Assembly: GCA_002687185.1 (NCBI GenBank)
Contig: NYZO01000112.1
Coordinates: forward strand, 1 to 36,432
Length of the DNA: 36,432 bases
Direction: 5' to 3'
Source: an archaeon
Lineage (GTDB): Archaea > Nanobdellota > Nanobdellia > SCGC-AAA011-G17 > GW2011-AR20
The notes beneath the pieces were generated by a model. The model was not told where the DNA came from, searched no databases, and saw only the letters and a program-made list of their open reading frames with translations. Every line of letters starts with the position of its first letter. Position 1 is the first letter of the stretch. Of this stretch, positions 16,746 through 23,851 are shown one piece after another. The position numbers and the translations under genes were made by a program.

Positions 16746-17829
16746 TTTTAACAAAATCATATAATTTTGGTCTTTTCTTGAAATAGATCCAATTCTTAAC
16801 GTGATAAACCTTGATGTTTAGTTCTTTAGCGATTTTATACGCTGAGAAACCTTTCTTTCTTAGTATTAGAGCTTTTTCGTATTTTTTTATTTTTTCGATC
16901 TCTTTTCTTGCGTGATATTTTATTTTCTGAATGTGCATTAAACTTCCTAACCTTCTTTTCTGATTATATAAGAAGCCTATTCTTTGGATGAAATTAGAGA
17001 GATTAATGTAATTTGAGTAAATTACGAAAAAGATTTGTTGCATGTTACCGCCATCTCTTGATCTTATATAAGTTCGGTCGAATTTTATGTTTGATGAAAT
17101 TATACCAAATTCTGTCAGCACATTCCTAATTTGATTGAAAAAGAATTTACCCTGATTGATGAAGTTTTTGTGCTTTGAGCAATATAATTTCAGAGACTGA
17201 TAAGCAAGACGTTTCCTTTTTATTAATGTGATTTTGCTCAGTTCACTGTCAAAAAATCCTTGTAGGAATCTCTTCTTAATTTTAGATGCTTTTTTTGTTT
17301 TTAAGATCCAGTTGGGTATCTTCGTCTCTGCTTTTGTTTTGTCTCCACTGACAGCTCCAAGACAAAGTAAAAGTCTTGAAAATACACAGTCATGAACAGC
17401 CATCTTTCCATTATTAATTTTATATGTGTATACCACTGGTTTAACACTAAATCTCCTAAAGAGGGTCTTCATATCTTCTAAATCTGAATTAATACCATAA
17501 AACCAAGTATTGCATTTATTTCTGGAAATATGCCCGTCCCCGAGATTATAACCTATGAGATATGCTAAAGATTGTATATTCTGATTTGAGAACTGTTTAA
17601 AGTAACCTCTTACTTTTGCTTTTTCGAATGTCTTTACAGAATTTGGTTTACTATCTGTATATCTCCATCTATAGATTCTATGAATGCTGACGTTAGTTTT
17701 AACCTTTATTTGATTTTTAGTGTATCTCTTTTTATGAAGGTTCATTACTTTATAATAATCTTTTATATCTTTGACCTCTTGATCTGAAAATTTTTTTAGG
17801 AAATCTTTTCGTTGAAGTCTATAATTCAT
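16693..17829 (-). CDS. Free-standing LAGLIDADG homing endonuclease
   Basis: Two LAGLIDADG helices are visible: 'LAYLIGYNLGDGH' (about residues 88-100) and 'FLQGFFDSELSKI' (about 188-200, where a Gly usually follows the acidic residue). The 170-aa region between and after them matches a single-chain LAGLIDADG fold. Helix-turn-helix-like segments flank it: 'NQIKVKTNVSIHRIYRW' near the N-terminus and 'FSAYKIAKELNIKVYHV' near the C-terminus. There are no intein splice blocks and no intron around it, so it is an intron-less mobile gene. It is antisense to proS, overlapping its last 53 nt, with the displaced proS end on its other side. Its expected role is to cut a proS allele and spread by repair. 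The second motif looks slightly worn, so activity is uncertain. Confidence 0.85.
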   Translation of the reverse strand: MNYRLQRKDFLKKFSDQEVKDIKDYYKVMNLHKKRYTKNQIKVKTNVSIHRIYRWRYTDSKPNSVKTFEKAKVRGYFKQFSNQNIQSLAYLIGYNLGDGHISRNKCNTWFYGINSDLEDMKTLFRRFSVKPVVYTYKINNGKMAVHDCVFSRLLLCLGAVSGDKTKAETKIPNWILKTKKASKIKKRFLQGFFDSELSKITLIKRKRLAYQSLKLYCSKHKNFINQGKFFFNQIRNVLTEFGIISSNIKFDRTYIRSRDGGNMQQIFFVIYSNYINLSNFIQRIGFLYNQKRRLGSLMHIQKIKYHARKEIEKIKKYEKALILRKKGFSAYKIAKELNIKVYHVKNWIYFKKRPKLYDFVKINNFVLHKQRDEILFHR

Positions 17830-18003
17830 AGGATATCTAAGGCAATAATAAACATAAACTTATTGGAGGAAAATCCGGAAAATTAGGCCAGTAATTCGTA
17901 AGAACTAATCAAAAACGTGGATAAACTCGCATCTGTTTTATCTTAAACGTAGACTGCTTATAAAGGAGCTTTCTTTTTCGTTGTTATAATTAATACATAA
18001 AAA

Positions 18004-18234
18004 CTATTAGTAACTGTAAAAGATAAAAAAACATTTTTGAAAGCAGTAAAGGATGAGCGATGGATTAAAGCGTTACATTGCGGGAAAGTGTCCTGTGAAG
18101 AAACAATCAAAGAAGAAACAAGTGGTGTTAAATCTAATTGTATACCGTTTGAACAATCTAAAACTATAAGTGGAAATTGTGTGTTCTGTGGTGAGAAAGC
18201 TAAATATGAAGTGCTGTTTGCTAAGAGCTACTGA
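18004..18234 (+). pseudogene. proS: Displaced 3' end of a second prolyl-tRNA synthetase gene
   Basis: The reading frame is open from 18001, just after a TAA; the ORF track begins at a TTG at 18037. It encodes the zinc-binding C-terminal domain of an archaeal-type ProRS: 'VTVKDKKTFLKAV', 'LHCGKVSCEETIKEETSG', 'NCIPFEQ', 'GNCVFCGEKAKYEVLFAKSY'. The Cys set and the terminal Tyr are intact. It aligns end to end with the tail of the complete proS upstream but differs at most positions and keeps the CIPF Cys that gene lacks. So it is a relic of another allele, not a duplication. The catalytic body is absent. It could in principle be made as a 65-aa zinc protein from the TTG, but no good start signal is seen. 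Confidence 0.82.
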
Positions 18235-18364
18235 ATGTTAGGTATTTTCGTCTTGTATCAATAATGTTTGCATTAAGTGGTCTTTCTTGATCTTCGTAAA
18301 TTTGCTTATAAAGACCGTCCGTTCTACAATATCGATTAAACTATCATTAGTATATTCTATTGTT

Positions 18365-19066
18365 TTATTCTAGTGTGAAATAAACTCGTCGATTATTTTT
18401 CCCTTTGTTATCCATTGAAATGATCTTTAATTTTCCTATCTCTTTAGTCTCTTTAACGTGAGTGCCGCCGCATGCTTGAATATCATAATCGCCAACCTTT
18501 ACAATACGGATCTCTTTTAGTGTTGGAGGTAATACGCCTTTAAGCCTGAAAATACTTTTGATCTTCATTGCTTCGTTATAAGGTAGATTCTCTGTAGTGA
18601 TAGATAAGTTACTTTTAATAATCTCATTCGCCTTGTCTTGATATTCATAGAATTGTTCCCTGTTAAATTCCTCTAAATTTAAATCAATACGGGATTTGTC
18701 TAAGTCTAGTTGGTTACCAGTAATTAACGCTCCAGTGTCTTGATAAATTGCTGATGCTAAAATGTGGGATGCAGTGTGGTAACGCATGAACTTGTAACGT
18801 CTGTCCCAGTCAATCTTAGCTGTTACCGAGTCGTCTTTTTTTAATGATTCTGTGTCTGTTTGAAGACTGACTTTACCATCGATCTTTTTAGCGAAGATGA
18901 CTTTTGAAGTTTGATCATTGTTAGTTAAAGTTCCTGTATCGGTAGGTTGGCCGCCTGATTGTGGGTAGAAAATGTTGTCTTGTAAAACAATGAATCGACC
19001 GTCTGATTTTATGATAGTTGTTTGTAGTTCGTTTTGGTAAGAATCTTTCAAATATATATTATTCAT
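18365..19066 (-). CDS. alaX: Alanyl-tRNA editing protein AlaX
   Basis: Free-standing trans-editing hydrolase that deacylates mischarged tRNA-Ala. It matches the AlaRS editing-domain family, with 'FYPQSGGQPTDTG' near the N-terminus, the metal-binding HTASH motif around residue 97 and the second metal motif CGGTH near the C-terminus. Its 233 aa fit the mid-size AlaX-M class. A TATA-like stretch (CTTTATTAAC on the minus strand) lies about 27 nt before the ATG. It is divergent from the Nudix gene and points towards the displaced proS tail. Its position beside proS may be chance, though both act on aminoacyl-tRNA. Confidence 0.9.
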   Translation of the reverse strand: MNNIYLKDSYQNELQTTIIKSDGRFIVLQDNIFYPQSGGQPTDTGTLTNNDQTSKVIFAKKIDGKVSLQTDTESLKKDDSVTAKIDWDRRYKFMRYHTASHILASAIYQDTGALITGNQLDLDKSRIDLNLEEFNREQFYEYQDKANEIIKSNLSITTENLPYNEAMKIKSIFRLKGVLPPTLKEIRIVKVGDYDIQACGGTHVKETKEIGKLKIISMDNKGKNNRRVYFTLE

Positions 19067-19167
19067 GAAAATCTATCGATGAAATGGTAGTTAATAAAGG
19101 TTGGTTTTTACTTGATTAGATGCCAAATCAAAATCATTATATTAGGGTGGAATTTTTGTTTAACTTA

Positions 19168-19617
19168 ATGGAACTTGAATTAGTCCAACATAAATCTGCT
19201 GGAGGGATTATACTCTATTTAGGTGATCATAAATTAATTTATAGGAATGTAATACTTGTTAACCAAATAAAAGACGATTCATGGTCGTTTCCGAAAGGGC
19301 ATATTGATGATGAAGAAGATGTTTTAGAAGCTGCGGAAAGAGAAATATTTGAGGAGACTGGTATCCATGGGGATAATTTAAAACTAGAAAAAAGATTCGA
19401 AGATTATTTTAGGTTTCATGGAAATACAAAAGAATTAAAACAGATTACTCTATTTCATTTTACAACCGAACAATATCACCTTATTCCTCAGGATATGTTT
19501 AATCCTAAAGCTTTGTGGACGCCGTTAGAGGAAACTGCTAAAAAATTAACTAATCCAGTTGATCAAAATTTTTTCTTACAACATCAAAACTATTTAGAAA
19601 CATTCATATATAGCTAA
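19168..19617 (+). CDS. Nudix hydrolase
   Basis: A complete Nudix box GX5EX7REUXEEXGU is present (GHIDDEEDVLEAAEREIFEE plus TGI), preceded by 'WSFPKGH'. This resembles small diadenosine-polyphosphate or related nucleoside-diphosphate hydrolases. The ATG at 19120 gives 165 aa. The ATG at 19168 gives MELELVQHKSAGGIIL, the usual opening of the fold, so I prefer it; no ribosome-binding site decides the matter. It is cytoplasmic and divergent from alaX. Substrate cannot be told from sequence; an Ap4A-hydrolase-like role is the best guess. Confidence 0.85.
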   Translation: MELELVQHKSAGGIILYLGDHKLIYRNVILVNQIKDDSWSFPKGHIDDEEDVLEAAEREIFEETGIHGDNLKLEKRFEDYFRFHGNTKELKQITLFHFTTEQYHLIPQDMFNPKALWTPLEETAKKLTNPVDQNFFLQHQNYLETFIYS

Positions 19618-19632
19618 GTTTAATTGATTATA

Positions 19633-19731
19633 ATGATAAATCCGTTTCTTTTAGTACTTCTGATATTAACGAGCCTTGGGACAATCTATTATGTGTTGTT
19701 CATGGACAAAAAAGGGATTCGTTATCCGTAG
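19633..19731 (+). CDS. Possible 32-aa single-span membrane protein
   Basis: Below the ORF-track size limit. ATG at 19633 to TAG at 19731 encodes a protein starting MINPFLLVLLILTSLGTIYYV and ending MDKKGIRYP: one strong membrane helix followed by a short basic tail (inside-facing by the positive-inside rule). It starts 16 nt after the Nudix stop and ends 10 nt inside the 3' end of the convergent pyrH. The clean hydrophobic/basic layout argues for a real microprotein, but no family is recognised. Confidence 0.5.
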   Translation: MINPFLLVLLILTSLGTIYYVLFMDKKGIRYP

Positions 19732-20417
19732 ATTAATGTTCCCGTAAAAGGTTTGTTTTTTAAGAATAGTTTGATAGCTTTGAAATTATTGCCTCTAATA
19801 ATAGCTGTTGGTATGTTGTATTTACTAACGATTACTGCTGCTTTTTGGTCCAAAACGAAATGTTGGCCTGCTTCGAACTTAATAGCGTTCGTCATCCTAT
19901 TGAAATTTGTAAAACTTATTTCTTTGATGAGTTTAGCGTTCTTAAATTTATGAGGGTTTTTATCGTATAATCCGGTGACGTCGGTTAAGTTGATGAACTT
20001 TGATTTTAATTTCTTTGCGAGCAGTGCTGCGTTTGCGTCTGTAGTTTGATTCGGACCAATTTCAAGGGAGCCAGTGATGACTAAACTTCTCTTCTTTATC
20101 ATGCGTATTGCTTGGCGAGTGTTGCGTGGGATCTCTGTGTTGGCGTCCAAAAATAAACTTACAAATAACGCGTTCTCAAGAGTGGACGCAATACCTACAC
20201 GGCTTAATAACACTCCACTAATATTTTTTTTCTGTAAAGGTCTAATGTACGCGCGTGCAGCGTAACCGCCGCCGCAAACAACAATGACTCGGTATTTTTT
20301 TGATAGTTGTTGGATTCCTTTACTGAATTTGTTAAGAAATGGTACGTCGGGATGCTTGAGTTTTTCTGGGTAAATTAGAGAACCACCTAACGAAATAACC
20401 ACTGACTCTTTTTTCAT
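19722..20417 (-). CDS. pyrH: UMP kinase, archaeal type
   Basis: Phosphorylates UMP to UDP in pyrimidine nucleotide synthesis. Amino-acid-kinase fold motifs: 'VVISLGGSL' at the N-terminus, 'VVCGGGYAAR' for the nucleotide/substrate loop, 'GPNQTTDANAALLAKKL' and 'NLTDVTGLYDKNP'. These together with 231 aa fit archaeal PyrH. The last block contains 'KAAVIVSKYNIPTAII'. Monocistronic, convergent with the Nudix gene and microprotein, and divergent from the IS-interrupted gene. Confidence 0.9.
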   Translation of the reverse strand: MKKESVVISLGGSLIYPEKLKHPDVPFLNKFSKGIQQLSKKYRVIVVCGGGYAARAYIRPLQKKNISGVLLSRVGIASTLENALFVSLFLDANTEIPRNTRQAIRMIKKRSLVITGSLEIGPNQTTDANAALLAKKLKSKFINLTDVTGLYDKNPHKFKNAKLIKEISFTNFNRMTNAIKFEAGQHFVLDQKAAVIVSKYNIPTAIIRGNNFKAIKLFLKNKPFTGTLIYG

Positions 20418-20439
20418 ACAATAAAATAATATTTAAGCA

Positions 20440-20449
20440 CATATAAAAC
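20440..20449 (-). promoter_or_regulatory. TATA-like promoter of pyrH
   Basis: On the minus strand GTTTTATATG is centred about 27 nt before the pyrH ATG (20417), consistent with leaderless transcription. Confidence 0.45.
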
Positions 20450-20501
20450 TTTCTTCTAATTCTGAATTATACTTTGCGTAGTTATAGACTCTGGACATTA
20501 C

Positions 20502-20511
20502 CTTTAAATAG
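20502..20511 (+). promoter_or_regulatory. TATA-like promoter of the IS-interrupted gene
   Basis: CTTTAAATAG lies 30-39 nt before the ATG at 20541. This supports that ATG over the GTG at 20511 taken by the ORF track, which lies inside the box. Confidence 0.5.
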
Positions 20512-20540
20512 TGACGAAAAAACTGTCTGTCGGGAATAAA

Positions 20541-20762
20541 ATGGATTTGAAACCTACTCCAGAACAAGATCGAATGTTAAGACAATATATAAGAGCACTT
20601 AATCAAGGACTAACGGAAACTCAAGTAAATAAAAATTGGCCTGAAATTACTGCTTGTAGTAGCAACGCTTTTAGTCTTATCCAATCAAGACAAAACAATT
20701 TATCAATATTTTATCCTGGAGAGACGTTTGAGTTTAGAGAATTAGCTAGTTTACTTCGGTAA
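20541..20762 (+). pseudogene. 5' fragment of an unknown gene interrupted by an IS200-type element
   Basis: About 73 residues from the ATG at 20541. Helical N-terminus (TPEQDRMLRQYIRALNQGL) and a possible DNA-binding look, but no recognised family. Host sequence runs to TTAC at 20754; the last codons and the TAA at 20760 belong to the IS. Joining 20754 to 21322 gives '...ELASLLEKVESPND...', continuous with the ORF after the element. The restored gene is 452 aa. Confidence 0.75.
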
Positions 20763-20778
20763 TCTCGGAGGCAGAAAG

Positions 20779-20799
20779 CCCTGTTAGCTCGCTGCAGGG
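20779..20799 (+). repeat. Left-end hairpin of the IS element
   Basis: CCCTG and CAGGG arms surround an 11-nt loop, 24 nt inside the inferred left end. This fits the imperfect subterminal palindrome recognised by TnpA. Confidence 0.6.
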
Positions 20800-20859
20800 A
20801 TGAATGCCGATTTCTCCTGAACCGTAGTTTTTAAAATTTAGGGGGATATCATAGAATTT

Positions 20860-21285
20860 ATGTATGAAGATGCTAAGATGCCTCATTTCTCAGGAAGTCA
20901 AACTCGTTATAGTAATTGGTATCATATTGTTTGGATTCCGAAATACAGACATCGTATTTTGTTAGGGCGTATTAGAGATGTATGTGAAATTATTATTAGA
21001 GATATTGCGAATCAGAAGGACTTAAAGATTCAGGCGTTAAATATAGATCCGGATCATATTCATCTTCTCATTGCTATTCCGCCTAAATTTGCAGTGGCGG
21101 ATATTGTACGAGAGATCAAGAGCATATCAGCTATTGTGCTTAGACGAGAATTTATCGAGGAAATCCGAAAATATTTGTGGAGAGATGGGTTGTTTTGGGC
21201 TAAGGGCTATTATTGTAATACAGTTGGAGGTTTAAATCTTGAAGAAGTAGAAAAATACATTAAAGCACATCAACGTCCGTATTGA
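20860..21285 (+). CDS. tnpA: IS200-type Y1 transposase TnpA
   Basis: HUH single-strand transposase that cuts and joins the ends of its own element. HUH motif at H66-I-H68 (DPDHIHLLIAIPP). The catalytic Tyr is most likely Y117 in 'WAKGYYCNTVGG', by alignment with the usual SYFxxTVG. 'IVWIPKYRHRIL' near the N-terminus is family-typical. Its 141 aa are full length. A GGGGGAT stretch lies 13 nt before the ATG at 20860; a second ATG at 20878 is also possible. With all key residues present it is probably active. It sits inside and in the same direction as the interrupted gene. Confidence 0.92.
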   Translation: MYEDAKMPHFSGSQTRYSNWYHIVWIPKYRHRILLGRIRDVCEIIIRDIANQKDLKIQALNIDPDHIHLLIAIPPKFAVADIVREIKSISAIVLRREFIEEIRKYLWRDGLFWAKGYYCNTVGGLNLEEVEKYIKAHQRPY

Positions 21286-21293
21286 AAATCAAG

Positions 21294-21313
21294 CCTTGCA
21301 GCTTGCTGCTAGG
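21294..21313 (+). repeat. Right-end hairpin of the IS element
   Basis: CCTTGCAGC and GCTGCTAGG arms (one mismatch) flank a TT loop, 8 nt inside the inferred right end. This is the right-end structure expected for TnpA. Confidence 0.65.
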
Positions 21314-21321
21314 TTCTTGAC

Positions 21322-22466
21322 TAGAAAAAGTAGAATCTCCTAATGATATAGTAGAATATCGAGAAAATCGTAGACGTTTGATCGACCAATTAACTGTCAA
21401 GGTTGTGGCAAACCCTTCTTTGTTGATTGAATATTACGATGAGTTTAATGAGTATGGAGATGTAACCACTCCTGGTATAGTTACTGTTATAAACGATTTA
21501 GTACAAGTTAATTACAACGCTTCGCAGAGATTTCCGACTCCAAATTCATATGTGTTAGCTAAAGATATAAACCAAAATCCGATCTTTCGTAGATTTCCAA
21601 ATACAAAAAAAATAGAAGATGCTATAGACTATTGTCAAATGGCTACAGTGCACGCGATTGTTGCTTCAAGATTTAATCCAGAAGGGTTAGCAGTGATGGT
21701 AAATGATAACGAAGTATGGTCAAACTGTACATTCCACTCTGAGTATCCGTCAATCGATGATGCATTCGCTGTTACTCAACAAATGTTCACGTTCGCAAGA
21801 GAAAATAAGGAATTCGCTCGAGATAGGCCTTGTGAAATAATACTTAATAACGATCCGATTCAATCAATTACCGTTTTTGATATGGGCAAAGTTGGTATTA
21901 TGTATAAAATAAAGCATACGGATAGAAGTATTACACTCGGACAAGTGCTCTTTAAAGGTGAAGGATTTTTAGCATATCAGTCAGATAGTATGGGGACACC
22001 GGCGATACATAACGAAAATGTCGAACACCGAATAGATGTAGTCGCATTGGTATCGGCTATGACCCGTGATTTGTTTGTCTTAGAAACTGTAGACAAGGAA
22101 TATCGTACCAAATCGTATGCAGCGCCTAAGGGATCTAAAAAAAGAAAAAGAAAGAAACCGCAAGAAAAAAAATATACATGGATAGCAAAAAGAAGAATTA
22201 ATTATATTGGAGATGATACAAGCTTACTTGATCGGATGCATGAAGTTGCGCCAAAGATTAAGTATGAACGTAGTGGATCACGTGTAGTCGGACATCCAAG
22301 AAGAGCTAATAATCCTAACCACGCACAACTAGCGCTCGCTAAAGAACATGAAGTGTTTATACCTGAAGGTTATACGTATGTTAAGCCTCATGATCGATCT
22401 GGTGGAGAAGTTGAAAGAAAATTATATAAAAGTAGATCAGCTTTTCAAACCTTATTTGGTGCTTAA
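21322..22466 (+). pseudogene. 3' fragment of the IS-interrupted unknown gene
   Basis: The frame is open from 21321; the ORF track picks a TTG at 21378. Host reading begins LEKVESPNDIVEYRENRRRL at the IS junction. About 380 residues with no signal peptide or membrane segment. A very basic stretch (KKRKRKKPQEKK) sits between a globular middle part and a C-terminal part containing 'GHPRRANNPNHAQLALAKEH' and 'FIPEGYTYVKPHDRSGG'. The basic linker suggests nucleic-acid contact, but I do not recognise the family. The unworn frame implies the insertion is recent, or that the C-terminal part is still made. Convergent with the CDGSH gene, 6 nt apart. Confidence 0.7.
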
Positions 22467-22472
22467 AATTGG

Positions 22473-23096
22473 CTATTCATCGTCGTTAAACTTAATGTCT
22501 TTATGCTTCCCATCACAAAACGGTTTATTCTTAGATGCACCACAACGACATAAAACATAATGGTCTTTTGCTATTGGTTCTCTTCCCTCGTCGTTTTTTA
22601 ACGTTGTACCGCCACGGACTAAAATTGGACCGTCTTTTAGAATCTGTACTTCTGCCTTGTCAAAATACTTATCGGAAAGTTCCCCGTTTAATTTATACGC
22701 AAGTGAACCGGAAGGACATTTCCTGATAGTCTCGATTATCTTTTCTTTAGTTTCTTTATCTGGATGTGAAATACGTTTATCACCGTCGAACGTAAAAAAA
22801 GCTTTCTCTGCGCCTTTGACACAATAACCTGCATGACAACAGATCTTTTGATTATCAATAATTGTTATGTCTTTGCCTTCGAACTCTTTTGTTGGTCCGT
22901 TGTCTGACGTAGTATCGTCAAAGTCAATGCTTGCGTGCGTACCATCACAAAAAGGTTTACTCTTAGATGCACCACAACGACATAAAGAAGGGTTATCACG
23001 TTCTATAGGGTTATCTTCAGAGTCTTTAACTGAAGGAATATTTTGTACAACATAAGGTCCTTTTTTTATTACTTGGATTTTAGGTTTGTCTGACAT
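22473..23096 (-). CDS. CDGSH / divergent 4Fe-4S / CDGSH iron-sulfur protein
   Basis: Three cluster modules in 207 aa. CDGSH motif 1 is CRCGASKSKPFCDGTH (Cys39, 41, 50, His54). The middle module has 'CCHAGYCVKGA' and later 'RKCPSGSL', typical of the divergent mono-cluster ferredoxin-like family (Fer4_19). CDGSH motif 2 is CRCGASKNKPFCDGKH near the C-terminus. CDGSH units bind 2Fe-2S through three Cys and one His. The protein is soluble and probably acts in electron transfer or cluster handling. Each CDGSH unit is preceded by a similar segment ('KKGPYVV', 'KDGPILV'), so the two ends arose by duplication. Confidence 0.88.
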   Translation of the reverse strand: MSDKPKIQVIKKGPYVVQNIPSVKDSEDNPIERDNPSLCRCGASKSKPFCDGTHASIDFDDTTSDNGPTKEFEGKDITIIDNQKICCHAGYCVKGAEKAFFTFDGDKRISHPDKETKEKIIETIRKCPSGSLAYKLNGELSDKYFDKAEVQILKDGPILVRGGTTLKNDEGREPIAKDHYVLCRCGASKNKPFCDGKHKDIKFNDDE

Positions 23097-23153
23097 GAAA
23101 ATGAAAAGAGAGCTGTACTATTTAATCGTTGTGATTAGTTCCATAAAAAACAG

Positions 23154-23429
23154 CTAAAACTTAAATCCCATTACTTTATGGATAAACGCTTCGATTTCTT
23201 GTAGTCGTTGCTTATTTAAAAAAACTTGGAGGCCGTAACCTGCAGGCTTCGTAATTAAAAATCCTTCTTTGACTAATTGTTTCGCTACTTTATCTACTTC
23301 TTTTTTTAAGTGTGAAGGAAAACCTTTCTTTAGTGTATCAAAGTGAGAATGTTTTCCACCAATTACTTTTTTTCTTCGTAAATGATAAAGAATAGTCGCT
23401 TTTATCTCCTCTTTTGATTCAAACTTCAT
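23154..23429 (-). CDS. Small winged-helix-like protein
   Basis: The track starts at a TTG (23450). The ATG at 23429 is better: a TATA-like sequence (CATTTAAATATTG on the minus strand) is centred 25 nt before it. About 91 aa: 'SKEEIKATILYHLRRKK', 'HLKKEVDKVAKQLVKEGFL', then a beta-wing 'ITKPAGYGLQVFLN'. This helix-helix-wing order fits an archaeal winged-helix DNA-binding protein. No partner domain. Divergent from the next winged-helix gene across a 100-nt promoter region. Confidence 0.65.
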   Translation of the reverse strand: MKFESKEEIKATILYHLRRKKVIGGKHSHFDTLKKGFPSHLKKEVDKVAKQLVKEGFLITKPAGYGLQVFLNKQRLQEIEAFIHKVMGFKF

Positions 23430-23491
23430 AAAAATGTGAAAACTATACAATATTTAAATGTTTCTAAGTTTGGGATTTAAAACCGAGAATC

Positions 23492-23509
23492 GATATATTT
23501 AAATATATC
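23492..23509 (+). promoter_or_regulatory. 18-nt perfect palindrome over the TATA box of the 23530 gene
   Basis: GATATATTTAAATATATC is its own reverse complement and is centred 29 nt before the ATG at 23530, where the TATA box belongs. It can serve as a TATA box and as a dimer-binding operator. Because the gene encodes a winged-helix protein, autoregulation is a reasonable inference. Confidence 0.55.
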
Positions 23510-23529
23510 AACTTACTACTATTACTACT

Positions 23530-23841
23530 ATGAAAACAGAAACAGTATTTGTAGAAGTATTTGGACATAACCCTATCACCAAAGTATTAGATTTTTTAAT
23601 AACTTACCAATTATTTGATTATCCACTAACTGAGATCGCTAAGAACGCAGGAGTTAGTTATTCTACTTTGCAAACATTTTGGGAGAGACTTGAGAGAAAT
23701 AACATTGTTATTAAAACAAGAAGGGTAGGAAAATCTGATTTATATAAACTTAATACAAGTAATCCTGCTGTTAAACAACTTATTCGCTTAGATTGGAATT
23801 TGATAAAAGGGGCAGAAGAGGAAGTGTTAGTTGCTCATTAA
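23530..23841 (+). CDS. Winged-helix transcriptional regulator
   Basis: 103 aa with a compact DNA-binding domain: 'KVLDFLITYQLFDYPLTEIA', recognition-helix region 'NAGVSYSTLQTFWERLERN', wing 'IVIKTRRVGKSDLYKLN', then a short C-terminal helix. This is a common archaeal wHTH type. The N-terminal 'FVEVFGHNP' is typical of that group. The start is fixed by the TATA-like palindrome 29 nt upstream. No effector domain, so it is a small DNA-binding regulator, possibly of its own promoter and of the divergent gene. Confidence 0.78.
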   Translation: MKTETVFVEVFGHNPITKVLDFLITYQLFDYPLTEIAKNAGVSYSTLQTFWERLERNNIVIKTRRVGKSDLYKLNTSNPAVKQLIRLDWNLIKGAEEEVLVAH

Positions 23842-23851
23842 TATTAAATTT

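Larger units (their letters stand above)
20755..21321 (+). mobile_element. IS200/IS605-family insertion sequence, tnpA only
   Basis: 567-bp element with a single tnpA and no tnpB. The boundaries come from restoring the interrupted gene. The left flank ends TTTAC, the right end of the element is TTGAC, there is no target duplication, and 567 is divisible by 3. Subterminal hairpins lie at both ends (20779-20799 and 21294-21313), as expected for single-strand Y1 transposition. The exact ends are inferred and may be off by a few bases. Confidence 0.8.

Noticed and set aside
15297-18234. Intein or group I intron splitting a single proS gene
   Set aside because: The upstream proS is complete to its terminal Tyr, the endonuclease is on the opposite strand, has no splice blocks, and the downstream tail repeats a domain already present.
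18037-18234. Independent 65-aa zinc-finger gene starting at TTG
   Set aside because: Homology to the ProRS C-terminus continues upstream of the TTG to about 18004, so the TTG is not a natural beginning.
20755-21321. tnpB or guide-RNA gene associated with the IS element
   Set aside because: The element is only 567 bp and is filled by tnpA and its terminal hairpins; no TnpB-like ORF lies nearby.
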